Positions 23,555 through 33,020 of a stretch of 64,000 nt of DNA are shown piece by piece. The DNA lies in contig NZ_JAFBCL010000001.1 in NCBI RefSeq assembly GCF_016907655.1, positions 6,814,583 to 6,878,582 on the forward strand, given 5' to 3'. The notes under the pieces are model-generated. The model had not been told where the DNA came from and did no database searches. It saw nothing but the letters and a program-made list of their open reading frames with translations. This stretch comes from Saccharothrix algeriensis (GTDB taxonomy: Bacteria; Actinomycetota; Actinomycetes; Mycobacteriales; Pseudonocardiaceae). Made by a program: the position numbers and the translations under genes. The first letter of the stretch is position 1; each line of letters starts with the position of its first letter.

Positions 23555-23911
23555 ATGGAGTCGGTGACCGGGGCCGTGGCGGCCCGCCGGGAGGAGGCCA
23601 GGCACTGCGCCTGGTGTGGCCGCCGGCTGCCCGACAGCGGCCGGATCGGGCGGCCTCGCCGCTACTGCGCCCAGCCGTGCCGCCAGCGCGCCTACGAGCG
23701 GCGGGCGGCGGTGCAGCGCGGGGGGCTGCCGGAGGACGCGGTGGTGCTGTCGGCGGCGGAGCTGGGCGACCTGCAGGACCGGCTGTTCCAGGTGCGGTGC
23801 GCGGCGGAGGACGTGGCCACGGCGGCGGCCGACGGGGCGGACCGCGCGGAGCTGCGGCGGTTGGCCGACGCCCTGGTGGAGACCGCGCGGGAGCTGGAGC
23901 GGCTGCGGTGA
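23555..23911 (+). CDS. Small zinc-finger-like protein, unknown function
   Basis: The 118-aa protein has a cysteine cluster C-A-W-C-G at 18-22 and Y-C-A-Q-P-C-R-Q-R-A-Y at 42-52, a likely treble-clef zinc site like those in putative nucleic-acid-binding proteins. A helical C-terminus with leucine heptads follows (D-L-Q-D-R-L-F to E-L-E-R-L-R). ATG 23555 gives the shortest sensible start. I do not know its function. It is divergent from the GDPD gene. Confidence 0.7.
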   Translation: MESVTGAVAARREEARHCAWCGRRLPDSGRIGRPRRYCAQPCRQRAYERRAAVQRGGLPEDAVVLSAAELGDLQDRLFQVRCAAEDVATAAADGADRAELRRLADALVETARELERLR

Positions 23912-24149
23912 GCCGGCCCCTCCCGCCGGGGCCCGGTCCGGGGTGCGGTCCGGGGCCGTGGGCGGGGTGTCGCGCCGCCGCGGGGGCGCGGCGCGCGGGC
24001 GCCGGGAGGGGCCGGGACCGCGGATGTGCGGCGCCGGGGGAGCGGGGCGCCGCGACCGGTGACAGCGTCACCCGGGTGGCGGCGGACGTCGGCTTGCCCC
24101 CCGTGCGCGGACTCCACCATCATTGCGCGCGGGTGGGCGAGGAGGGCGC

Positions 24150-26180
24150 GTGGACGACAACGGCGCGTTGCACCGGGAGGTGCTCGACCGGGCCGATGTC
24201 GGTTTCGGTGTGACCGATGGGCAGGGCACGCTGCGCTGGGTGAACCCGGCGCTGGCGGAGGTCCTGGGTGTCGCGGCGGACCGGGTCGCGGGGCGTTCGC
24301 TGCTCGCGCTGCTGCCCGGGGTGCCCGAGCGGCCCCGGTCGGGGCTGGCGCTGCTGACGCCCACGACGCACCGGCGGGGCCACCGCTGGCTCGAGGTGAC
24401 CTGCCAGTCGCTGGGGCCGCGCGGCGAGCTGCTCTACCGCGTGGTGGACGTGACGGCGTGGCGGGACCGGGAGCTGGAGGCCACGCACGAGGCGGACGCG
24501 CTGCGCCGCGCCCAGGTGATGGGGCGCATGGGCACCTGGGAGTGGCACATCCCCGAGGACCGGGTGGAGTGGTCGGACGCGCTGCTGGAGATGTTCGGGT
24601 TCCCGCCGGGCACGCGGCTGGACTTCGACGGCTACACCGACCTGATCCACCCCGACGACCTGCCGATGATCCAGGCGACCCTGGAGCAGGCGATGCGGTC
24701 GGGCTCGGGGTTCTCCTACACCCACCGCATGGTGCTGGCCGACCGGCGCACCGAGCGGTGGTTCGAGTGCTTCGGCGAGGTCGTCAGCGCCGAGGACGGC
24801 ACACCGCTGCGGGCGTTCGGCACCGCCCACGACATCACCCGCGCCCGGCTGGTGCACGACGAGCTGCTGGCGCTGGCCGAGCAGGACCCGCTGACCGGGC
24901 TGGCCAACCGGCGGGCGGTGACCCGCGAGCTGGAGCGGCAGCTGGGCTCGGGCGCCTCGGGGTCGCTGCTGCTGCTGGACCTGGACAACTTCAAGGACGT
25001 CAACGACCTGCGCGGGCACGCGGTGGGCGACCGGCTGATGAAGGCCCTGGCGGGCGCGCTGCGCTCGCGGCTGGCGCCCGACCAGCTAATCGGCCGGCTG
25101 GGCGGCGACGAGTTCGCGGTGGTGCTGCCGGGCTGCGCGGCGGCGGAGGCGGCGCGGGTGGCCGACGGGCTGCGCGACGCGGTGGCGGCGCTGCCGCTGG
25201 TCGCGGCGTCGGCGCGGGTGACGGTCAGCACCGGGGTGGCGGAGTTCGGCGCCGGCGACACCTGGGAGCTGGTGCTGGCCAACGCCGACCTGGCGCTGTA
25301 CGCGTCCAAGGCGGCCGGCCGCAACCGGGTCACCGTCTACGAGCCGGGCCACTACGCCGACACCGCCAAGCGGGTGTCGGTGATGGACCGGCTGCGGGCG
25401 GCGCTGGCCGGCGGCGGGCTGGCCCTGCACGCGATGCCGATGGTGGAGCTGTCGTCGGGGCGCACGCTGGGGCACGAGCTGCTGCTGCGGCTGGAGGACG
25501 GCCAGCTGCCCCGGCTGGGCCCGGCGGAGTTCCTGCCCGAGGCCGAGCGCTCGGACCTGGTGCTGGAGATCGACCGGTGGGTGCTGTCCACGGCGATCGA
25601 CGCCCTGGTGCGCCACCCGGACCCGGCGCTGCGGTTCAACGTCAACGTCTCCGGCCGCACCCTGGAGGACGAGGACTTCGCCGGGTTCGTGCTCGACCGG
25701 GTGGCCGGGGCCGGCGTGGCGCCGGGCCGGCTGTGCCTGGAGATCACCGAGACCGCGGCGGTGACCAACCTGGACGCGGCGCGGTCGCTGGCGGTGCAGC
25801 TGCGGGCGTTCGGCTGCCGCATCACCCTGGACGACTTCGGCTCCGGGTTCGGCTCGTTCGTGCACCTCAAGCACCTGCCCATCACCGGCATCAAGATCGA
25901 CGGGGAGTTCGTGCGCAACGTCGACGAGCGCTCCACCGACGCGGTGCTGGTGTCGGGGATCGTGGAGATCGCCCGCGGCCTGGGGCTCTCGGCGGTGGCC
26001 GAGTGGGTGGAGCGGCCCGCGCAGGTGCAGACCCTGACCAGGCTGGGCGTGCAGGTGGGGCAGGGGTTCCACCTGGGCCGCCCGGTACCCCTGGCAAGCG
26101 TCCTTTCGGGCGAGCCGATGGCTCCGGACGGCGCATTGTCCTCACCGTTGACCGGTGCGGAGGATGGGGCGCGTTCGTGA
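24150..26180 (+). CDS. PAS-PAS-GGDEF-EAL cyclic-di-GMP enzyme
   Basis: The 676-aa protein starts at GTG 24150 after GAGGAGG. Two PAS domains (about 5-105 and 125-235) come first, then D-P-L-T-G-L-A-N-R-R and an intact G-G-D-E-F at 318-322, then an EAL domain. The usual inhibitory R-x-x-D is missing at its expected place. The EAL domain keeps E-L-L in place of E-A-L at 443-445, E-I-T-E, D-D-F-G-S-G-F and I-K-I-D, so phosphodiesterase activity is plausible. It has no membrane segment. It probably makes or breaks c-di-GMP in response to a small-molecule or redox cue. Confidence 0.92.
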   Translation: MDDNGALHREVLDRADVGFGVTDGQGTLRWVNPALAEVLGVAADRVAGRSLLALLPGVPERPRSGLALLTPTTHRRGHRWLEVTCQSLGPRGELLYRVVDVTAWRDRELEATHEADALRRAQVMGRMGTWEWHIPEDRVEWSDALLEMFGFPPGTRLDFDGYTDLIHPDDLPMIQATLEQAMRSGSGFSYTHRMVLADRRTERWFECFGEVVSAEDGTPLRAFGTAHDITRARLVHDELLALAEQDPLTGLANRRAVTRELERQLGSGASGSLLLLDLDNFKDVNDLRGHAVGDRLMKALAGALRSRLAPDQLIGRLGGDEFAVVLPGCAAAEAARVADGLRDAVAALPLVAASARVTVSTGVAEFGAGDTWELVLANADLALYASKAAGRNRVTVYEPGHYADTAKRVSVMDRLRAALAGGGLALHAMPMVELSSGRTLGHELLLRLEDGQLPRLGPAEFLPEAERSDLVLEIDRWVLSTAIDALVRHPDPALRFNVNVSGRTLEDEDFAGFVLDRVAGAGVAPGRLCLEITETAAVTNLDAARSLAVQLRAFGCRITLDDFGSGFGSFVHLKHLPITGIKIDGEFVRNVDERSTDAVLVSGIVEIARGLGLSAVAEWVERPAQVQTLTRLGVQVGQGFHLGRPVPLASVLSGEPMAPDGALSSPLTGAEDGARS

Positions 26181-26202
26181 TCACCGCCACCGCCGCCCGC
26201 CG

Positions 26203-26883
26203 ATGGGAACCCGCACCGTGCCCGGTCCTTCCGCCAGTCCCGCGCGCGGTGTGCGCCGCGTGGAGCTGACCACCGCCGACCCCGAGCCGATCGCCGACTT
26301 CTACGCCCACCTGCTGGGCTGGGTTGTGCTGGCCGAACCCGACGGCGGGTTCAGCGGCTGGGTGGGCGACCGCCTGGCGCTGCGCGTGCACCGGGGCGGC
26401 GACGGGTTCCTGGTGGTGTTCGCCGGCGCCCGCCGGGACGGGCTGCGCGACGGGGCGGCGGTGGACCGCGGGCGGGTGCTGCACGGCCCGTGGGCGCCGC
26501 GCCCGCGGCCGGGGGAGCCGTGCTGGGTGGAGTTCGCCGGCGCCGCCGACGACGCCTACTGGACCGGCGAGCTGGGGTGGCGCGCCCGCACCCCCGACGA
26601 GCCGTTCACCGTCTACGACACCCCGGCAGCCCACGACCCGGCCGGGCGCCGGGCGGTGGCCGGGCGGCGCGCGGCCGACCGGCAGCGGTGGCTGTGCCAC
26701 TTCGCCGTGCCCGACACCGCGCGGACCGCGGCCCTGGCCGAGCAGGCCGGCGGCCGGGTGCTGGACCCGCCCACCCGGACCCCCACCGGCCTGGCCGCCT
26801 CGATCGCCGACCCGGCGGGCGCGGTGTTCGCCGTGCTGCAGGACCCGCCCGGCTGGGGCGGGACCTGGTCCACCACCCCCTGA
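26203..26883 (+). CDS. VOC (glyoxalase-like) family protein
   Basis: The 226-aa protein has two glyoxalase-type halves. The first contains V-E-L-T-T-A-D-P-E-P-I-A-D-F-Y-A-H-L-L-G-W and the second F-T-V-Y-D to D-P-A-G-A-V-F-A-V-L-Q. This is the layout of the VOC proteins annotated as extradiol dioxygenase-like or 27 kDa antigen CFP30B-like. The ATG at 26203 is chosen; weak upstream starts overlap the EAL gene. The metal ligands are not certain, so the activity is unknown. Confidence 0.78.
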   Translation: MGTRTVPGPSASPARGVRRVELTTADPEPIADFYAHLLGWVVLAEPDGGFSGWVGDRLALRVHRGGDGFLVVFAGARRDGLRDGAAVDRGRVLHGPWAPRPRPGEPCWVEFAGAADDAYWTGELGWRARTPDEPFTVYDTPAAHDPAGRRAVAGRRAADRQRWLCHFAVPDTARTAALAEQAGGRVLDPPTRTPTGLAASIADPAGAVFAVLQDPPGWGGTWSTTP

Positions 26884-26975
26884 CCGCGCGCGCCGAGCAC
26901 CCGGACGGGGTTGAACCGATCACCGAACGGCAACCTTCGGAGCACCTCGCCCCTCCCCACGAGCAGGTGACACCC

Positions 26976-27425
26976 ATGATCGTCCCCCTGGACCTGACCG
27001 ACGACGCCACAGCCGAAGCCGTCCACCACGTCGGCGCCCGCTGCCACGAGGTGGAAGCCGGGCTGATCGGGTCGACCGCCGTCCCCGGCCTGCACGAGAC
27101 CCTCGATGAAGTGCGCGCCCTGCCGCTGCGCTGGCTCGGCGGCTACGTCGACAACCAGCTGGTGGCGTTCGTCGGGTTCGCCCGCGTCGACGACGTGCTC
27201 GACATCGAACGGCTGTGCGTGGCCCCCAGCCACTTCCGGCTCGGCTTCGCCCGCCGCCTGGTCGAGCAGGTGCTGGCCGAGGGCGGCCCGGCGATCGTCT
27301 CCACCGGCGCCGACAACGCCCCCGCCATCGCCCTGTACGAAGGGCTGGGGTTCCGGCTGGTGGACACCACTGCGGTGCGGGGCGGGCAGCGCATCGCCCG
27401 CTTCGGCCACCCCGGCCTGACCTGA
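26976..27425 (+). CDS. GNAT family N-acetyltransferase
   Basis: The 149-aa protein has the GNAT core: I-E-R-L-C-V-A-P-S-H-F-R-L-G-F-A-R-R-L-V at 78-97, where the acetyl-CoA pyrophosphate loop is R-L-G-F-A-R rather than the usual Q-x-x-G-x-G/A, then N-A-P-A-I-A-L-Y-E-G-L-G-F-R. The acceptor substrate is unknown. The gene ends at a hairpin shared with the convergent AfsR-type gene. Confidence 0.82.
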   Translation: MIVPLDLTDDATAEAVHHVGARCHEVEAGLIGSTAVPGLHETLDEVRALPLRWLGGYVDNQLVAFVGFARVDDVLDIERLCVAPSHFRLGFARRLVEQVLAEGGPAIVSTGADNAPAIALYEGLGFRLVDTTAVRGGQRIARFGHPGLT

Positions 27426-27475
27426 CCACCACCAGCGGGACCGGAGCAACGACCCGCCCACCCCACCACGACCGC

Positions 27476-27501
27476 GGTCCCGGCCACCCGCCACCGGGAC
27501 C
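27476..27501. terminator. Hairpin between GNAT and AfsR-type gene
   Basis: An 8-bp stem (GGTCCCGG with CCGGGACC) and 10-nt loop lie between two convergent genes, 51 and 34 bp from their stop codons. Confidence 0.5.
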
Positions 27502-27534
27502 CACCCGCCGAGCACCGCGCCCGCCGCGCGGCGC

Positions 27535-30531
27535 TCACCCCCCGAGCACCGACAACACCCCGTCACGCCCCAACGCCGCACCCCGCGCCACCTCAGCCTC
27601 GAACACCCGCGCCCCCAACACCGCCGCGACCTCCCGCCGCGTGTCCAGCACCTCCGCCTCCACCACCACCCCCGTGCCCCGCAACCCACCCGCCGCGCCC
27701 AGCAACAACGCCGCGCACGCCGCATCACCCTCCGCCGCCGCCAACGCCGCCCGCACCTCGGCCACCCGCGCCAGCACCACCCAGTTGCCCCACTCCACCG
27801 CCGAACCCAACGCCACCCCCACCAACTCCCGCGCCGCGGCCCGGTCACCCTCGGCCAACGCCACCCACCCCAACGACACCCGGACCACCGCCCGCACCTC
27901 CTCCGGCCCGAACCACCCCACCGGGCACACCCGCAGCGCCTCCTCGCACCACCACCGCGCACCCGCCAGATCACCCCGGCACCGGCACACCTCCGCCATG
28001 CCCCACCACACCTCGGCCAGCGTCTCCACCGCGCCCTGCGACCGCGCCAACTCCGCCGCCCGCCCCAGATCCGCCCACGCCGAGTCGAACCCGCCCCGCC
28101 GGCACTCGCACTCCGCGCGCTGCGCCAACATGCTCGCCGTGTGCTCGGTCGCCCCGAACACCGCCGACAACCCCAACGCCTCGTCCAGGAACGCCACCGC
28201 CCCCGCCAGATCCCCCTCCACCCGCGCCAACGCCGCCAACCGCGTCAACGACATCGACGTGCCCCACCGCTCACCCAACGCCCGGAAACCCGCCAACGAC
28301 TCCTCGTGCGCCACCCGCGCCTCGGCCAACCGGCCCGCGTACTGGTACTGCAACCCCAACCCCAGCCGCGCCAACGCCTGCGACCACGCGTCCGGACCGA
28401 TCAGATCACCCCGCGCCGCCAACGACGGCGCCGCCACATCCGGCACCCCGTGCACCATGCCCCACAACATCGTCACGAACGGCCGCGTCGGCGGACCCGA
28501 AAACCCCTCCGGCGCCGCCCGCCCGGGCGAGACCACCCCCGAACCCGACGAAGACCCCCGCGACGACGCGCTCAACACGCACAACAGGTGCTCCTCGGCC
28601 AACCCCGGCGGCGCCACCGGCCCCACCGCCCGCACCACCTCCTCGGCCAACACCGACCCCTCCGTGCGCAACCCCCGCACCCAGAAGTACCAGCCCGACT
28701 CCGCGGCCAAGCGCAACGCCAACCCCACATCCGCCCCCGCCGCCCACCGCACCGCCGCCTTCACGTTCCCGTGCTCGGCCGACAACCGCTCCAACCACGA
28801 CAACTGCTCGGCCCGCAACAAGTGCGGCGACGCCTCCACCACCAACCCCAGCACCCACCGCGCGTGCGCCGCCCGCACCACCTCCTGCTCACCGGCCTCC
28901 ACCAACCGCTGAGCGCAAAACGCCCGGATCGTGTCCAACATCCGGTACCGACCGCCCGAAACCTCCACCAACGACTTGTCCACCAACGACGGCAACAACT
29001 CATCGGTGCCCGCCACCCCGCACACCACCGCCGCCGACTCCAACGTCGCCCCACCGGAGAACACCGTCAACCGCCGCGCCAACACCCGCTCCTGCTCCTC
29101 CAGCAGGTCCCAACTCCACTCCACCACCGCGTGCAGCGTCCGATGCCGCGGCGCCGCCGCCCGCGACCCCCGCGACAACAACCGGAACCGGTCACCCAAC
29201 CGCGCCGCCACCTCCACCACCGGCAACGACCGCACCCGCGCCGCCGCCAACTCGATCGCCAGCGGCATCCCGTCCAACGCCCGGCAGATCTCCACCACCA
29301 CCGGCCCCGACACCCCGTCCAGCACGAACGACGGATCCACCGCCACCGCCCGATCGGCGAACAACCGCACCGCCGGCGACCCCACGTCCGCCACCCCCAA
29401 CGGCGGCACCGGCCGCACCACCTCCCCGGTGACCCCCAACGCCTCCCGACTCGTCGCCAACACCCGCAACCCCGGACACGCCGCCAACAGCACACCCGCC
29501 AACACCGCCGCATCGGCCACCACGTGCTCGCAGTTGTCCAACACCACCAGCACCGACCGCTCCGCCAACGCCGCCACCAACCGCTGCACCGGCGAAGACA
29601 CCACCCGCGGCCCGTCCTCCCGCAACCCCAACGCCGTCACCACCGCCTGCGGCACATCCGCACCCGCACCCAACGGCGCCAAGTCCACGAAGAACACATC
29701 ACCCGGGTCCAGCGACGCCACCTCCACCGCCAACCGCGTCTTGCCCGCCCCACCCGGACCCACCAACGTCACCAACCGCGACGACCCCAACGCCGCCCGC
29801 ACCGACCGCACCTCCGGCGCACGACCCACGAAACTGGTCAACTGCGCCGGCAGCACGTGCCGCCCCGGCGCCCGCTCACCCCGCACCACCTCCAGGTGCG
29901 CCTGCGCCAGCACAGGGGAGGGGTCCGCACCCAACTCCCGCGCCAACACCCGCCGCGTCCGGTCGAACAACCCCAACGCCTCCGCCTGCCGGCCCTCCCG
30001 GTGCAGCACCCGCACCAACCGCGCCACCAGCCGCTCCCGCAACGGGTGCGCCGCCACCAACTCCCGCAACACCCCCGTCGGCACCACCCCCTCGTGGTCC
30101 TCCACCGCCCGCAGCCGCAACTCCTCCCACCGAGCCGCCACCCCCGCCGCGAACGGCGCGTCACCCACATCCCGCAACGCCGGCCCCCGCCACAGCGCCA
30201 ACGCCTCACCCGGCAAACCCCGCGCCAACAAATCCTCGAACAACAACGCGTCGACCTGCTCCCGACCCACCACCAACCGGTAACCCGCCGCCGACCGCTC
30301 CACCTCCACACCCAACAACGACCGCAACCGCGACACCTGCGACTGCACCGCGTTCGCCACCCCCACCGGCGGCGCCTGCCCGTACACGGCCTCGACCAGC
30401 CGATCCACCCCCACCACCCGGCCCGCGTCCACCAGCAACACCGCCAGCAACGCCCGCAACCGCGGCCCACCCACCGGGACCTCGGCCCCATCCGAACGCC
30501 GCACCACCATCGGGCCGAGCACACCGAACAT
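27535..30531 (-). CDS. AfsR/SARP-type transcriptional regulator with NB-ARC ATPase
   Basis: The 998-aa protein has an OmpR-type winged helix (residues 1-85), a BTAD helical domain (about 90-215), an NB-ARC ATPase with P-loop G-P-G-G-A-G-K-T at 258-265 and V-L-V-V-L-D-N-C-E-H as Walker B, and a long helical TPR-like C-terminus. ATG 30531 (M-F-G-V-L-G-P) is the usual SARP opening. Such proteins switch on secondary-metabolite genes; none is visible beside it. Leucine is often TTG and the coding strand is G-rich, unlike most of the window. The C-terminal TPR array may sense partner proteins or ligands. Confidence 0.92.
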   Translation of the reverse strand: MFGVLGPMVVRRSDGAEVPVGGPRLRALLAVLLVDAGRVVGVDRLVEAVYGQAPPVGVANAVQSQVSRLRSLLGVEVERSAAGYRLVVGREQVDALLFEDLLARGLPGEALALWRGPALRDVGDAPFAAGVAARWEELRLRAVEDHEGVVPTGVLRELVAAHPLRERLVARLVRVLHREGRQAEALGLFDRTRRVLARELGADPSPVLAQAHLEVVRGERAPGRHVLPAQLTSFVGRAPEVRSVRAALGSSRLVTLVGPGGAGKTRLAVEVASLDPGDVFFVDLAPLGAGADVPQAVVTALGLREDGPRVVSSPVQRLVAALAERSVLVVLDNCEHVVADAAVLAGVLLAACPGLRVLATSREALGVTGEVVRPVPPLGVADVGSPAVRLFADRAVAVDPSFVLDGVSGPVVVEICRALDGMPLAIELAAARVRSLPVVEVAARLGDRFRLLSRGSRAAAPRHRTLHAVVEWSWDLLEEQERVLARRLTVFSGGATLESAAVVCGVAGTDELLPSLVDKSLVEVSGGRYRMLDTIRAFCAQRLVEAGEQEVVRAAHARWVLGLVVEASPHLLRAEQLSWLERLSAEHGNVKAAVRWAAGADVGLALRLAAESGWYFWVRGLRTEGSVLAEEVVRAVGPVAPPGLAEEHLLCVLSASSRGSSSGSGVVSPGRAAPEGFSGPPTRPFVTMLWGMVHGVPDVAAPSLAARGDLIGPDAWSQALARLGLGLQYQYAGRLAEARVAHEESLAGFRALGERWGTSMSLTRLAALARVEGDLAGAVAFLDEALGLSAVFGATEHTASMLAQRAECECRRGGFDSAWADLGRAAELARSQGAVETLAEVWWGMAEVCRCRGDLAGARWWCEEALRVCPVGWFGPEEVRAVVRVSLGWVALAEGDRAAARELVGVALGSAVEWGNWVVLARVAEVRAALAAAEGDAACAALLLGAAGGLRGTGVVVEAEVLDTRREVAAVLGARVFEAEVARGAALGRDGVLSVLGG

Positions 30532-30659
30532 CACGAAGCGGGATTGTCCCGCACCCCCGGAACCGACGTGGCCCATCCGGAGCAACCCGCCCCCTCACCA
30601 CGCCCACGCGCGAGGACCACGTGCGAGGATGACCACCATGCCGACCACGCGAAAGGGCA

Positions 30660-31013
30660 ATGGCGCGTAGACCGCCGGCCCGCGTCCGCGCGGACCACCG
30701 CGCCCGCACCGCCCCCACCGAACCGATCCCCACACCCGGCGGCCTCTCACCACGAGGACTGGCACACCTCGTCCGCCTCGAACGCACCCGGCTGTGGCCC
30801 GGAGCCGCCGCCGAAGCGCTACAGGCACGACGACGATTCGTCCACGACCCGATGCACCGACTGTGGGACCCCCGACACGGGTGCTCAATCCTGCAGTGCT
30901 GCCCCGACCCGGACGAGCTGCGCCACCTCCTGCACCTCATCGCGCACGCACTGCCCGCCAAGGACGCACGAGCCTTCCGCAAACACCTCGCAACCCTCGA
31001 CGACCAGTGGTGA
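30660..31013 (+). CDS. Conserved hypothetical small protein
   Basis: The 117-aa protein is basic at the N-terminus and has L-S-P-R-G-L-A-H-L-V-R-L-E-R-T-R-L-W, then H-G-C-S-I-L-Q-C-C-P-D-P-D-E-L-R, then L-P-A-K-D-A-R-A-F-R-K near the C-terminus. This pattern looks familiar from short actinobacterial proteins of unknown function. Three clustered cysteines suggest metal or redox binding. It converges on the ku gene with 8 bp between stop codons, and it is divergent from the AfsR-type gene. Confidence 0.65.
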   Translation: MARRPPARVRADHRARTAPTEPIPTPGGLSPRGLAHLVRLERTRLWPGAAAEALQARRRFVHDPMHRLWDPRHGCSILQCCPDPDELRHLLHLIAHALPAKDARAFRKHLATLDDQW

Positions 31014-31021
31014 CCAGCCGC

Positions 31022-31852
31022 TCAGACAGACCACCCCGGCGGCGCCCCACCCCCCGAACCCCGCCCACCCGAACCCCGCCCGCCCGAACGCACCCGCTCC
31101 ACACTGCGCTCCAACGCCGTCACCAGATCCACCACCTCACCCGGATCCACCACCCCGGGCCCGTCCGGCAACCGCGCACCCGCCGCCTTCGCCTCCACCA
31201 ACCCCCGCATCGCCTCGGTGTACTCGTCGACGAACCCACCCGGGTCGAACGAGCCCGCCATGCTCTCCACCAACGACAACGCCACCCGCAACTCCTGCGG
31301 GCGCAACTCCACCCCCACACCCAGGAAGTCGAACTCCGGCCTGCGCACCTCATCCGGCCACAACATCGTCTGCAACACCAACAGGTCCCCCCGGACCCGC
31401 ACCACCGCCAACGACTCCCGCTGCCGGATCGCGATCTTCACCACCGCCGACAACCCCGACCGCTCCAACGCCGCCCGCAACAGCACGTACGGCCGCAACG
31501 CCCCCCGATCCGGCTCCAGGTAGTACGACCGCTGCAAGCAGATCGGATCCACCTCCGCCGCCGGCACGAACTCCAACACCTCGATCGCGTGACCCGTGCC
31601 GACCGGCAACCGCTCCAGATCCGAGTCGTCCACCACCACGACCCGGCCATCGTCCAACTCGTACCCCTTGGCGACCTCCGCGAAGGCCACCTCCGCACCG
31701 CACACCTCGCACACCCGCCGGTGCCGGATCCGCCCACCGTCCTCCCGGTGCACCTGGTGGAACCGGAAATCGTGCTCCTCGGCAGCCGCGTACAACCGCA
31801 CACCGATCACGACCAACCCGAAGGAAATCGCCCCGCGCCACACCGCCTTCAT
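31022..31852 (-). CDS. ku: Non-homologous end joining protein Ku
   Basis: The 276-aa protein shows the bacterial Ku core from its start: M-K-A-V-W-R-G-A-I-S-F-G-L-V, then R-V-C-E-V-C-G-A-E-V, G-Y-E-L-D-D-G-R and E-V-D-P-I-C-L-Q-R-S-Y-Y-L-E-P-D. It forms the ring that binds broken DNA ends. The C-terminus is a short Gly/Ser/Arg-rich tail. A ligase D partner is not in the window. It lies 94 bp downstream of the recombinase gene on the same strand, close enough for joint transcription. Confidence 0.93.
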   Translation of the reverse strand: MKAVWRGAISFGLVVIGVRLYAAAEEHDFRFHQVHREDGGRIRHRRVCEVCGAEVAFAEVAKGYELDDGRVVVVDDSDLERLPVGTGHAIEVLEFVPAAEVDPICLQRSYYLEPDRGALRPYVLLRAALERSGLSAVVKIAIRQRESLAVVRVRGDLLVLQTMLWPDEVRRPEFDFLGVGVELRPQELRVALSLVESMAGSFDPGGFVDEYTEAMRGLVEAKAAGARLPDGPGVVDPGEVVDLVTALERSVERVRSGGRGSGGRGSGGGAPPGWSV

Positions 31853-31946
31853 CCCACGCGGATACCCGCCACCAGCGAAAACCCCCACCGCCTCACCCGA
31901 AAGAACCACACCCGGGGGACAAGCGCCCACCGGGGCAGCAGCACCC

Positions 31947-32921
31947 TCACCCCTCCCGCTCCGGCAACCGCGCCAACGACGCGTACGTCCGATTCCCCGC
32001 CACCGCCGCCCGCCGCTCCCGAGCCGTCGCCTCGATGTAGTTCTGCGACGTCGACAACGACGCATGACCCAACAACGCCATGATCTCCGACGCCGACGCC
32101 CCGTCCTCCGCCAACCGCGTCGCGAACGTGTGCCGCAACGCGTGCAGGTTCGCCCCCGACGGCACCCGGTCGTGCACACCCGCCCACCGGAAGCACGACC
32201 GCACCAGGTACTCCAACCCACCCCGCCCGATCGGCTCACCGTGCCGATCCCGCAACAACGCCGAACCCCGGTCGAACCGCGCCCGCGGGAACCTCGCCCG
32301 GCACGACACCAGGTACTGCTCGACGATCCGGTCCATCGCCGGCTCGATCGGCACCGACCGGTCCCGATTGCCCTTGCCCGCCACGTGCAACCGCCGCTCA
32401 CCCGGCCGACCCGCCACCGACGCCAACGTCAACGTCCGCATCTCCGCCGACCGCAACCCCGCCACCAACCCCAACGCGATCACCAGCACATCGCGCTCCG
32501 GCCACGGATCACGGGCCTTGCGCGCACCACCGGCCGCCGCCGCCAACAACCGCTCCGGCGTGTCCTCACCCCGCAACGGCTTGGGCACCAGCGGAGGCGT
32601 CTTCGGCCGCGCCACCGCACCCATCGGATTGCCCGGCACCAGGTCCTCGGCCACGCAGAACGTCAGGAACTGGTTCCACGTCGACCACGCCCGCAACACC
32701 GAGCTCTTCGCGTGCGAATCGGCGAACACCCCGAACGCCACCCGCAGGTTCCCCGCCGTCAGGTGCCCGATCAGCAGCTCGTCCGGGGGAGTGGAGCACA
32801 CCTCGGCCAGCAGCGCCGTGACACCGGCCAGGTCACGCCGGTAGGCGGCCGTGGTGTGGGGGGAGTCCTTGCGGGGCCGGCGGGCGAGGAAGAACGACTC
32901 CTGAGCGGCGAGAACTCGCAT
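31947..32921 (-). CDS. Tyrosine recombinase, XerC/D-like
   Basis: With ATG 32921 the product is 324 aa; GTG 32939 would add six residues. An N-terminal SAM-like core-binding domain (about 1-115) is followed by the catalytic domain with Arg157 (G-L-R-S-A-E), Lys183 (G-K-G-N-R-D-R), His260 and Arg263 (H-A-L-R-H-T), His286 (L-G-H-A-S-L) and the nucleophile Tyr295. All six active-site residues are present. Size and motifs are Xer-like, not those of a phage integrase with an arm-binding domain. A dif-like site lies about 460 bp upstream and a dif-like palindrome about 100 bp upstream. The recombinase may act at one of them. Confidence 0.92.
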   Translation of the reverse strand: MRVLAAQESFFLARRPRKDSPHTTAAYRRDLAGVTALLAEVCSTPPDELLIGHLTAGNLRVAFGVFADSHAKSSVLRAWSTWNQFLTFCVAEDLVPGNPMGAVARPKTPPLVPKPLRGEDTPERLLAAAAGGARKARDPWPERDVLVIALGLVAGLRSAEMRTLTLASVAGRPGERRLHVAGKGNRDRSVPIEPAMDRIVEQYLVSCRARFPRARFDRGSALLRDRHGEPIGRGGLEYLVRSCFRWAGVHDRVPSGANLHALRHTFATRLAEDGASASEIMALLGHASLSTSQNYIEATARERRAAVAGNRTYASLARLPEREG

Positions 32922-33020
32922 TGGATCTTCATACCGCACGCCACCGACAACCCGGGGCGCCCGGCCCGGCCGGGTCGGCGCCGCCGCGGCCCGTGCCGTC
33001 CCGGCCGCCGGAGCAATTCA

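Noticed and set aside
28141..32040. A 1299-codon open frame on the plus strand with Arg/His/Pro-rich product
   Set aside because: It is the antisense shadow of the AfsR-type regulator and Ku genes. Composition is extreme and there are no domains.
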